Source: Rosa chinensis (Eukaryota; Streptophyta; Magnoliopsida; Rosales; Rosaceae). Taken from it: 64,000 bases of DNA. The position numbers and the translations under genes were made by a program. Of the stretch, positions 54,410 through 64,000 are shown in pieces. The notes under the pieces were generated by a model. The model was given only the letters and a program-made list of their open reading frames with translations. It did no database searches and was not told the DNA's origin. The number at the start of each line of letters is the position of its first letter. Within the stretch, counting starts at the first letter, position 1. The stretch spans positions 30,692,612-30,756,611 of the forward strand of contig NC_037091.1 in NCBI RefSeq assembly GCF_002994745.2, read 5' to 3'.

Positions 54410-54644
54410 TGTTAGGACCCAACTATGTGATCAACCGAGCCCAAACTTGTATCCAGGCCCAGAATAGATATTTTGGTTGTATAAGCCCAAATTAGGTCCA
54501 AATATGTAAACGAAGTCATTTATTTCGACTATATAGCTGGAGTCCAGCTGCATTGTAAAGAATCGTCAGAGAATTGAATTGAATTTGGCTTTTGTTTTTC
54601 TATTTCCTTTGTTTTCCATTTCTCTTGGGGTTAGGACCCTAACA
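54410..54644 (+). repeat. 3' LTR of the GH81-carrying element
   Basis: 235 bp, complete; the captured coding sequence runs up to it with 'gaagaggggtggtg' as a possible purine-rich primer tract directly upstream. Confidence 0.92.
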
Positions 54645-55041
54645 AAATATGAGATGTTTCTCTATGTTGCCGGCAGCCTTGTGAAGCAGAGCAGCCCTAC
54701 CAATTAAAGTAGTGCTTGCTGCCTTGAACCCAGAGAGGAGTATGCATTCTGTCGCACGTATTATGTTCCAGTTCAATCTTTTGTATATTACACTTACCAA
54801 TGGTAGTGTCAGCACCTTTTGCAAAGGCCACGCCAATATCACCGATATTCTCTCCCGGTTACCATCGAATTCATACAAAGTTACAAACCCAGAACACTGA
54901 GCCTGCACTTCCCACTCATGTTAATTTTGATTGGGAAATTATGATTAAGATATTAAAGGTCTTAAGTAAGCAGAAAAAAATAAATAATAAATAAGAGCAT
55001 AATAAACATTTTAGGCCTATGTGAGAAATTAAAAACAAAAA

Positions 55042-55044
<3 letters not shown>

Positions 55045-55075
<31 letters not shown>
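55045..55075. repeat. TA microsatellite at the left edge of copia-4
   Basis: About 15 TA units; it adjoins the LTR start at 55076. A similar TA run follows the other LTR (60460-60481), so the insertion target was a TA repeat and the duplication is ATATA-like and uninformative. Confidence 0.85.
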
Positions 55076-55079
<4 letters not shown>

Positions 55080-55231
55080 ATAAAGTAGAGAGAATATGGA
55101 GAGAGAATAGTTGGGAGGAAGTAGAAGTGTTCACATTCAGTCTCATTTTATATAGAGGTAGGGTTTACATCAAAGTTCATAACTAATGAGTATTTACGTG
55201 GACAGCCATACAGATAATAATATTTACAACA
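55076..55231 (-). repeat. 3' LTR of copia-4
   Basis: 156 bp, followed on the right by the complement of the polypurine tract (cttccccttgg). Confidence 0.9.
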
Positions 55232-55899
55232 CTTCCCCTTGGATGTCCACTAATGAATGATGCTATTGGACGTGCTTATTGTTGCCTCGTTAAAAACCTT
55301 TCCAGGTAACAAAAACCCAGTGGGATAAAAATAACCCTTGTCGAAGGACAAAAAGAGCACAACGCTCATATGTCCTAGGAAGCATACTTCCGGATGCTCC
55401 CCCTGATGAAAATCTCCCCTTGATTGTTGCAAGCCTCAATTATATATGTGATAAGCTACATGTACCATGTATAGTGGTTTGATGTGTCTATGACTGAGGT
55501 GCTACCATGTGTGCTTTGCATACAGGGGCTCATCACAAATTTTCATACCTGCAAAGTTAAAGCAATACTAACAAAGCTAGACGATTTTCAATAAGCCTTA
55601 CCTCATATGATAAGGTTAGAAAACAATCTCATATGCTCAAAATCATACACAAAGTAATAGCTAAACAATATAAAGAAATTGACACATTTAACTTTGTAAA
55701 GTTTAAAACATTGAAAAATCATCATGGCATACATAGCCATACACATCAATGGCTTTATGTATTGATATGTCTTATATAAGCTCTTCAAGAGTTTTAAGTA
55801 ATTCATAACTTTGCGAAAGTTAGAATATGTTGTAACAGTATATTCATAATTCGAATTCGATAGTAGTCTCATAGTAGTACTCATTAAGGCAATTTAGAT

Positions 55900-58800
55900 T
55901 ACGTTGACTAGAACGAAATGAGTACATATGAACCAGCTTTAGACTCTTTGATTCCACGAGTGAGCTTCAGGCTCTTTCAACCATTCATGGACTTGCATTT
56001 GAACCCTTTATGTATTTGAATCCCTTGAGGATTTGATACACAATACGCTTATAATGACACTTTACTTTTGAGATTTTGCTTTTAGTAATGTGTCTTTAAA
56101 ATCTTCATAATATACGATGACAACATGCCATAAATCTCTCATCAATATAACAGCTATATGTAACACTGTACTTATAGAAAATTGTCATTCATATAAGGGA
56201 AGATAATCATTGATTTATCTTCACTTTTGACAAATACCCTTTTCTACATGTAGGGTTAAAGGTCCAAGAATTCTATCACGTTTCAAATATTCAATTTCAT
56301 TGGAATTGCCTCTTTCCAATTTGGCTAGTAATATACTTTGTCGACATTCATAATGAAATGTGGTATAACATCAATACATCCCTTAATGATTTTTCTTTGG
56401 TTACCATTTGTGAATTATCATACCGATGATCATTAATTAGAGATCCCACACATTATTATATGCATGCATTAGCTATAACAAGCTTATTGATATTGAGTAC
56501 CCATGCCACTTCTGGGGCATACAGTGTCACTTCTAGGACAATCATCTCTCATAGATGAGTCATATAGCGACTGTGGATCTTTTTACTTATAATCACATAT
56601 AAAGCATTATAGGGCTTGTATACTCTTCCCTGTTTTGGGAGTTTAAAACTTTAGACCTGGTGGATACAATCCACACAAATTCACGCCGTTATTCAAATGA
56701 CAGTAATCTTTCCTCCCCCTAACGGCGGGAAGACTGTCTTATTATGACCATGCTCAAAAGATGCATTCAAAAATCTATCACTTTCTTTGGAGTGTAGGTG
56801 TTCATTGGCTGGTGGCGAACCCAAACCAAGTTTTAGGTCAAAAATGTTTTGTCCATTAGCATCAACCATATTGATTTATTATTGTATCACTAAGACATCA
56901 TTTCCTAATGGCGTACTTATACCCTCTGTATGTGTAGCCATATTAGGAGCTGTGATATTGTTTAATGACATTCTCTTCAGGAGAACCATGTCAATTGGGT
57001 ACATTTGCATCCCACAAATCAAATGGAGTCTACATTGTTTGTATTAATATGGTTGGTCTCAAGGACTTTAACCCAAGTAGATGCCTTTGCATTTAGCATA
57101 TAATTTTGTCACTTTCTTTTATCAATTCACTAGTTTTGATATTTCTCAAAGTCAAAATGAGACGGTGGATAAATATCTCACACCAATTCATATCGTTCTT
57201 CAAAAACAATATTTCTCCCCCTCATTGCAAGAGGATTGTCTCATTAAAGTGACAACTCACAAATATGTAAATAAACAATTTGCTTGTGAGTAAGATTAGC
57301 AATCATCAAACTTGTAAGTGATTCCATGCAACATGGTAGACAAAAGATGACGTAACCGGTCATGCCAAAATAGTGTATTTGGTTCAAGGAACTTCAGGTT
57401 CATGACATCATATGCCTTAATTTACTGCAGAAAATTCGATACAGTATATATCCGATGGCATAAAGTCTTCTCCAACCATATTGGAGGCAATTAATGTAAC
57501 AATATTTCAAATTTGGTAACATGATAATAGCTCATTCGGAGCCATACATCAAGATCTACAACTCTTGATATGGGTGTTACCTTAGTGTCAGTAAACCTTA
57601 ATTGTAAAATAATGATAATTGGAATGGATCGAATTCATTTTGAGCTGCTGGTCAGAATGATATACTCAAAATGTTGAGTTGAAGACTACAAACCATAATA
57701 AAAGAGTAACTTTATTATCACGTGGAGAACCTCAAGTTCACTGTCACGTATATATTTGCGTAGTCATAAAGAGGAGGGACTTCATGCCCTCATATAATTG
57801 GAGATCCAAGAAACTTGAGATTTCAAATTTTCCATTTTATAACAACCTCTTAAGGAACATCAGGTTCCTAGATAATCAGATTAAGAAACATTTAGCTTCA
57901 ATGGGAACTTAAGATGTTACAAATAACACAAAAGTGCTTTCAACTTTGCTTATTATAAGCAAAAGACATCAAGGATGTGTGATGATCTCAATGCTCCTAT
58001 TGGTCAATGAAATTCAATTTGACTAATGCCCTCTCAAAAGTGGCTTGATAATCATCCACCATATAGTGTACCATAGGCGACACATGCCTAATTTACAATT
58101 TCCTCACATGTGTGGATGTTAGAGCAGTATTTACATTAACTCCTGATTTCTCTCTTGCCATGATCCACTTCTGGTGGCATTTCATGGTATAGCCATATCA
58201 ATCGGCTTTCTTGCTATACAATGAGATCCATGAGACGGAGAGATTATACATCTCTGGTAATATTGGAGGCACAAAATGCAAAGAGACAATAATGTGTGCT
58301 CTTCTGGAGCCATCAATCAGATATGTAAGATCGGAAATGATGGTTATATTAGCCTCATAAGCATAAGCCTTAATAATGTTTTCTAGACACCATAGATAAA
58401 TTGCATTGCCTGAAAGTCACTCAAAACATAAGTTTGAAGATGACACAAATCAAATTTAAAAGAATTGAACAGTGGATCTCATAAGATACACACGAAGCTT
58501 CTGGTCCGTGTTATACAGATAAAGCATGACATTCAATTATTGTATTGTTGTTTGATGTAGATTAATAACATCAAATGCATTTTGAACTTCTGGCCAAAAT
58601 GACATACTCGAAATGTCGAGTTTAAACTTGATGACCATAACTTATAAGTACTTTAGATGGTCATCTAATTAGTATGATCATTGAGAAACTTCAGGTCCTC
58701 ATGTAATTAAGGATCAAGGAACTACAGGTTCTAATCTCTTTTAATTATAAAACTCACGATCACAAATTTAGGGTATACTCATACTCATATGTTTGATATA

Positions 58801-59420
58801 TAGGGCTGCTGGCCCATATGAATAAAAAAATATTTAAAAGATAAGAACCGTAATGAAAGTACATAATATAATAGGAAAATTGCAGGGAAGAAAAATAAAT
58901 AAATTAACACTGGAAAATTCTGGTTCCATGGATGAAGAAAACACACAGAGCTTCTGGTCTGGTTAACTTCATATGATAATCTTTTATTTCACTTCTAATT
59001 GCACAAGAACATAATATTGTCTTCTAGACAGGTTCTCTTTATAAAAGAATGTAAAGCCAAAAGGCTTCTGGCATTGACCAAGTGTGCAACGTCAAACTAC
59101 ATCTTCTAGAAGTAATTTGAAACTCCAAATTCACAAATAATCATAAGGAGGAAGGAAACCCCAACATCAAAAGAAAAAAAATTGAGGAACTTCCAGCCCT
59201 CTTATAATTATTGGGGATCACAAATATGTGACTATATACTGGATTGTATAGCTCTGAGGATCTTCTGGCCCTCATAATTGTATTGAATCTGAGAAACTTC
59301 ATATTGCAATGTTGATAAGTGTCGAGGAACTTCAGGCCCTCTGTAATCAGATCAAGAGACTTCATGTCTCGATCTACGTTGATCAATTCACTATCACAAA
59401 TGTAAATTTTACCATATCCA
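55900..59420 (-). repeat. Interspersed CCTGAAGTTCCTC-like motif array in copia-4
   Basis: On the minus strand at least fourteen words of the form RRRCCTGAAGYTCCTC or RRRCCAGAAGYTCC occur irregularly between about 55960 and 59360 (for example near 55965, 57385, 57730, 57855, 58305, 58495, 58585, 58690, 58730, 58945, 59195, 59265, 59325). Several form small hairpins (GAACCTGAAGTTC; GAGGGCCTGAAGTTCCTC). They lie within otherwise unremarkable AT-rich sequence. Confidence 0.5.
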
Positions 59421-59630
59421 TTTGTCAAGTATGGTGAGAGCAAGTTATATCAAAGTAATCAAATTAATAAAGAAAACTTACCGAAATTCAAAGGAACACA
59501 TGCAGAACTATCGATCTTCCTTAACATGTATCATGAAAGAAACAATAATTTACATAGAACCATACATCCAAAATGAAATTGGATAAACAATAAAACTCCC
59601 AATACCCAATAAGAAAAGTCGCAATTTGCG

Positions 59631-59635
<5 letters not shown>

Positions 59636-59680
<45 letters not shown>
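59636..59680. repeat. TA microsatellite
   Basis: About 22 uninterrupted TA units inside copia-4. Confidence 0.95.
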
Positions 59681-59866
59681 TGAGAAGGTAACAAATGCGT
59701 TGGCATGTAAAACATGAACTGGGTATAATCAAATAGATTACGAATAAGAGCAGAAGCCCGTCAAAGCATGCCTGTGAATCAAAGCATATAGGTTTATAAT
59801 ATAATCCAATTTGTTAGCAAATCAAATTCAAGAAGTCCTAAAAAAAAAATCAAATCCAAGAAACCA

Positions 59867-60076
59867 TCACCCAGTAGCCATTTGTTGTAAACAAATAGGC
59901 ATACCAAAAAAAATGAGAATAATTAGTAAGTCGTTCCGCACAAAGGGATAAATGCGGAAGTCCGGTCGGGGGTCTCCATGTGAGAGGGAAAAAAGGGCCG
60001 GGGCTCCGACCCGGGTGGTGTGACAGAAAGTTAGGGAGAGAAGGGTGGCGGCTAGGTTGGCCGATAAGGAAGCCAT
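59867..60076 (-). CDS. Short leader ORF of copia-4
   Basis: 69 residues starting MASLSANLAATLLSLTFCHT, about 220 bp inside the 5' LTR, where gag would start. It is not gag-like: hydrophobic N-terminus, then GAPALFSLSHGDPRPDFRI. The local GC content is higher than the rest of the element. It could be a captured fragment or a degraded gag start; I cannot tell. Confidence 0.3.
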   Translation of the reverse strand: MASLSANLAATLLSLTFCHTTRVGAPALFSLSHGDPRPDFRIYPFVRNDLLIILIFFGMPICLQQMATG

Positions 60077-60294
60077 TGGAGTTTGGGTTTTGGGTTTAGA
60101 GAGAGAAGGGGAGAAGATTTATCAATCATCTGGGCTAATGGGAGTGAGAGACTGATACGGCGGCGAATTCTAGCTCTGGATTATTCTGCTCACATGTATT
60201 GCCAATGACCACCACATGCAATCTTAGGCCTACCCACAAAGGTACAGATTATCTCCCAGACCCAATCTCACACAAAAACTTCATACTGATAACG

Positions 60295-60458
60295 TGTTAT
60301 AAAATAAAGAGAATATAGAGAGAGAATAATTGGGAAGAAGTAGAAGTGTTCACATTTAGTCCCATTAGCCTCCTTTATATAGAGGTAAGGTTTACATCAA
60401 AATTCATAACTAATGAATATTTACGTGGCCAGCCATACAGATACTAATATTTACAACA
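60295..60458 (-). repeat. 5' LTR of copia-4
   Basis: 164 bp; contains 'agcctc' missing from the partner, and on the minus strand a cctctatataaagg TATA box. Confidence 0.9.
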
Positions 60459-61042
60459 ATATATATATATATATATATATATTCTTTTTAATATAAAGGT
60501 GAATGACTGAATTATTTTAGAGAGAAAAATATAAATTGTTACCACTATTTAGTCCTCAAATAAAATTATAAAATGTCAGTAAAAAGTTATCTAAAAATAA
60601 TTGGTTATTATTTCATGTCATTGACGTTCATATATGATCTTAAAAAGTGATAGATTGTATTATTAAAACAAGAAGAAAATTTAGCCCAATAAATATCTTT
60701 AATTAATATTTTGATGCATAAAACATTTATTTCCTTTCTTTTTTTTTTGCAACTTCTTTTTCAATTTTTTTTTTTCAATTTTCACTTATTTATTAATGAT
60801 GAGAGACATAAATGGAAGTTTGATGAAAAAATTAGACTAAAATATAGACGCATCAGGTAATTAAATTACGGGGGTCTATATAAAATTTCAAAACAAATAA
60901 CAGTGACAATTTGTTGATGTTTATCTATACACACTTAAGACAGCAAAGAATGGCAATGGCCATCCCGTTTCCGTAATCTCTTTCTCCCCATCAAAAAGCA
61001 GTGGCAACATCATCGAGAAACCAAAAAACCTAGAGACTTGAT
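60459..61042. other. Intergenic DNA downstream of the synthetase gene
   Basis: AT-rich, with a TA run at 60460-60481 and T-rich tracts at 60735-60780. It holds the 3' untranslated region and transcription end of the minus-strand gene at 61043; no other gene is seen. Confidence 0.6.
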
Positions 61043-63989
61043 CTACTCAGAGTTTGTTCTACAAAAGAACTCCCCAACAGTCAAATACACATGTTTCCTC
61101 AACACCAAACTCACAGCGGGCACATTTTCAATGCAATCAACAGTTATCTGCATAAGAAGGTACAATAAGCATAATTAGGACATTATGTCACCACTCTTTT
61201 GCAACTACAGAGACTTTTAATGGAATTTTCAAACCAGAATGAAACAAACCTTCCCGTTTCCATGTTGAAACTCGGTCTTCAGATTTGCATGATCCCTTGA
61301 CAACAAGTACGTTTGCAGACACCTTGCGAATTCTGAGTTTCCTGCTACCATTGAGGAAGAACCATCAGAGGGAACGACACCAGGTAAAAATTCATTGATT
61401 ACGCCATTTTGAATGTGCATATAATCACTTTTCTGCTTATTCGTATTATAATTATCATTTAATATGGTAAAAAATACAAACCTGAATATAAAGCAACAAT
61501 TGCATCCGAGTTGAAAACTAAGGCAGGTCTGGCCAGTTTGATAGCAAATGAAAGTTCGGTATCAAATGAAACAGAAATCCCATGGAAACTCTCTTCCCCA
61601 ACAGGGACCTGCAATAAAATACTTGCTTCAATCTAATGTGACCATGATTGAAATGTAAGGAATTACTGTAATTCAGTATGAAACAAGAAACCTACATAGA
61701 TACCCTGCCATAAATATTGTCTTCCTTTTTCTTTTTCTTTTTCTTATATTCTTGATAAAATAAACATTGAAATCTAAAGTGTAGTAAAAATATGCAAAGA
61801 ACTCTAATCGAGTATTAAAATAAAAAAGATGGATTTCCATTTACTCAAATATTAGGGAGGAGAAAAATTATAATCGAACATTAAAATGAAGATATTAGGG
61901 AGGAGAAACAAATGAATCAGAAGATTTTGATGCCTCTATATAAACTCTCAACCGAGTAGCCTATTTAACTCCTAATATGAATAGAACTTACAGCATGTGA
62001 TGGCATCAAACTTGAAGGAAGCAACGGCGAACCAATGGCATCCCTAATGTATTGTTCCTGCAAATTAATATGCAATCAGCCAGATATTTGGGTTTAAAAA
62101 TTTCATTACTCTACTCGGAGTATGGAAAACAACAGTACCTGTGATTGCAAGATCCTTTGGGAAACTGCTTTATCTTTATCCAAAGAGTCAAAGTAGACCT
62201 CCACCGAGTCAGTAGGTTCTAGAGCAGATTTCTTTCTGAACTTCTGGATTCTGTTGACAATCTGATACAGGTGGGGGAAAATCAGTTTATTGATCAGAAA
62301 TATGTCCACTTTCCAACACACAGTCTGGTACTCAAATAGGGTAACAGATAAAAGATGTCATGGACCACATGCTGTTATAAAGGTTTAACACCTACATCTT
62401 AGGAAGAGAATGGTGTCTTTAAAAATACACTTACTAATTGAAACTGAAAAAAAAAAAAAAAGGGCAAGTGGCATAGACACAATGGCAAACAAAGATTCAA
62501 AACAATATTGGTTAAAAGTTGCGTACACTTTATGAAAGATTGGTAGAGCAGCAGAAAAAACTACAGAAGCGAGCCATCTTCAAAACAGATTGATTTTGAA
62601 TGACATTTGAAAAATACTGACCAATCAATAATGAGTTGACTCCTCATGTACTGTTTCTTTTAACATACAGCATATAGTTGTTGAGATGAAAACATGCATC
62701 GTTCCCAGTAATTAAAAAAATATAATATATACCCAACATAAGATTTATTCTAATTAATCATTTTTATGTATATGAGATATATTTATTTATCTAAATTTTG
62801 TGATACACCTTATACTAACCATCTCTGTTATCTCTTAACAATAAAAGAATCATAGAGATATAGAAGCAATCACACAAAGAACAATTGAAAAGACCACGGA
62901 TGTTTTAGATTCTTCTGAACTGTATTTCTTAAAACAAATCCATAAGGAAAAAGCCCATTGGTGCTAAATCTCTTCTTCAGTAATGAGCCTTCCAAATTCT
63001 TCTACAAGGCAAGGAGGCTCAGCCAAAGGACAGGGAAAAAACAAACAGTAAGAAATCAGTTTCTTTTGTCTGCTTTTCAGGTTTCTTGGTCTGTAAAGTG
63101 AAGGTCTCAAAACTTAACGAATAAACTCGGCTACCTATTTTCATCTTATGTGAACTAAAGTCGCAAAAAAATAAACTACACCACGAATCAGAAGGACTCA
63201 AGGGAGAGTTATATACACTGCATAAACCCTACAAAATATAGCAACATTACCTCTCGAGCAACACCTGCATCAGCCAACGACTCATCGGAATGTAAATCCA
63301 AAATCACCAAAACATCACCTGAAGCGAATAAAACAGAGTTACGACACAAATATTTACAAGTCTTAAAATATTACATCAGGATCCTGTCAAAGATCCTCAC
63401 CATCTCCTGTAGCATCCATGTCGTCTACTGCAGTGCCATCAGGACACTTGAAATCCCTAACAACCTGGAAATGAAAAGAAATAGAAACATAAATTAGTAT
63501 TGCTACCAATGACTTCTTCTTCCATGGTTCTACACATTGCTAAATGCTTTCTTCAAGAACACAAAGTCTTTTTCAGGATGTTCCATGATCCAGCTAATAC
63601 AAAGAAGTTACCCAATATATAACATGAAAAGCAATTCAACTTTTCTATAACAATGCAAAATTCTTTTTGCAGCCTTTTAAATGTTTATCTGAATGTCGCT
63701 ATTATTGCAAACAGATTGCATTATTCAAAACATATCACAGCAATGTGAAAGAATAGGGAAGGAAAGCATGGCAAAGGAGTGGATGCAGAAAATTATAGCA
63801 TATGCAGTATAGAGAAGTGTATTGTATTAGCAACAAAGCATGAGCACCTTAATATCAGTCAGCTTTAAGCAATGACCAGAAAGAGTAACTTCTCCAGATT
63901 TCTCAAATGCTAGAATGCTTTCCTGTGACATTGCCTTGACTTCTTTGGCAACAATTCCCATATATTTTCCTAGCCGCTTACCCAAAACA
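61043..63989 (-). CDS. Cytosolic isoleucyl-tRNA synthetase, last eight exons (partial)
   Basis: Charges tRNA-Ile with isoleucine in the cytosol. Exons, each with GT/AG borders and matching phase: 63848-63989, 63401-63464, 63251-63318, 62139-62261, 61992-62057, 61482-61608, 61250-61341 and 61043-61147 (TAG at 61043-61045). They encode 261 residues without a stop. Recognisable parts: LGKRLGKYMGIVAKEVKAMS, VNRIQKFRKKSALEPTDSVE, VEVYFDSLDKDKAVSQ, EQYIRDAIGSPLLPSSLMP, LQTYLLSRDHANLKTEFQHG and the final VDCIENVPAVSLVL...YLTVGEF. This is the C-terminal extension of eukaryotic IleRS, after the anticodon-binding domain. The catalytic part lies right of the window. The related exon copies at 18768-24836 are upstream domains lying downstream of this gene. 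It appears functional as far as seen. Confidence 0.9.
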
Positions 63990-64000
63990 CTATAAGAAAA

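Larger units (their letters stand above)
50688..54644 (+). mobile_element. LTR retroelement carrying captured GH81 glucanase sequence
   Basis: 3957 bp, LTRs 50688-50879 and 54410-54644 (TGTTAGGACCC...GACCCTAACA), target duplication AAATA (50683-50687, 54645-54649), and a tRNA-iMet PBS right after the left LTR. The left LTR lacks about 43 bp present in the right one. The interior contains no gag, protease, RT or integrase that I can recognise. Instead the 3' third encodes pieces of glycoside hydrolase family 81 and the 5' part encodes unidentified ORFs. It is therefore a non-autonomous, gene-transducing element, inserted in the ATPase pseudogene. Confidence 0.88.
48632..54908 (-). pseudogene. 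P4-type phospholipid-transporting ATPase pseudogene (ALA1-like)
   Basis: Minus-strand pieces in correct order. 54640-54908: FVTLYEFDGNRERISVIL, LNWNIIRATE, AASTTLIGRAALLHKAAGNI. 50523-50687: SASGTEDKLQ and WVLTVDKQEAAISIGYSK. 48840-49047: INSSSKESCRRS. 48632-48755: [18 protein letters not shown] and [18 protein letters not shown]. These correspond to the nucleotide-binding and hinge region of plant flippases, ending at the GDGANDV Mg-binding loop. Two insertions (50688-54644 and 49057-50513), internal deletions and stops have destroyed it. Only the 124-bp exon at 48632-48755 keeps clean splice sites. Intact enzymes move aminophospholipids across membranes; this one cannot. Confidence 0.87.
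55076..60458 (-). mobile_element. copia-4: short-LTR element without recognisable gag/pol
   Basis: LTRs 55076-55231 and 60295-60458; on the minus strand TGTTGTAAATATT...TTTTATAACA, with a TATATAAAG box, PBS-like CGTTATCAG after the 5' LTR, and polypurine tract CCAAGGGGAAG before the 3' LTR. The interior (about 5.06 kb) has no ORF above 100 residues and no retroviral motif. It contains a short leader ORF (59867-60076) and many copies of a CCTGAAGTTCCTC-like word. LTRs differ at several sites and by a small indel, so it is of moderate age. It is probably a non-autonomous relative of copia-3, which shares the PBS word. Confidence 0.85.

Overview
The window is nuclear DNA from a flowering plant, almost certainly a eudicot. 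Evidence: the host-like coding pieces carry short spliceosomal introns and read as plant proteins (cytosolic isoleucyl-tRNA synthetase, a P4-type phospholipid-transporting ATPase), and most of the rest is LTR retrotransposon sequence with plant-type primer-binding sites, a plant mobile domain ORF, a Mutator-like element with a 9-bp target duplication, and hAT-like ends. A rosaceous host is possible but is only a guess. No rRNA, tRNA gene, CRISPR array or bacterial-type operon is present.

Layout. 1-2251: long terminal repeat (family 'A', minus strand) cut by the window edge. 2252-~18410: a large minus-strand Ty3/gypsy element of Tat type (gypsy-1; dual RNase H and an antisense plant-mobile-domain ORF), into which a young Ty1/copia element (copia-1, 9284-14647, TSD CATGT) has jumped. 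~18422-18767: 3' end of another copia element. 18768-24836: four tandem partial copies of a block holding internal exons of isoleucyl-tRNA synthetase, minus strand. 24837-26700: AT-rich DNA with two hAT-like end fragments and an RNase H-like retroelement scrap. 26700-48300: degenerate plus-strand copia (copia-3), split at AAGAG by gypsy-2 (31205-46963). Gypsy-2 is a Tat-type element that has lost protease and reverse transcriptase, carries an antisense gene with intron-like gaps, and has a 61-bp minisatellite. The minisatellite was split at AAGAT by a family-A solo LTR, itself split at ATTCC by a second solo LTR of the same family. 48632-54908: a P4-ATPase (ALA1-like) pseudogene on the minus strand, broken by a gene-fragment-bearing MULE (49057-50513) and by an LTR element carrying a degraded glycoside hydrolase family 81 coding region (50688-54644). 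55076-60458: a short-LTR copia-type element with no recognisable gag or pol. 61043-63989: the last eight exons of an apparently intact cytosolic isoleucyl-tRNA synthetase gene, continuing past the right edge.

Reading the nest as a history, copia-3 came first, then gypsy-2, then two rounds of family-A insertion with LTR-LTR recombination. Copia-1 is the youngest insertion: its LTRs differ only by a 2-bp indel. The only probable functional host gene is the isoleucyl-tRNA synthetase at the right edge. The points most worth following up are the GH81 gene captured inside an LTR element, the two antisense ORFs in the Tat-type elements, the MULE with a tRNA-like triplicate repeat, and the tandem synthetase exon blocks.
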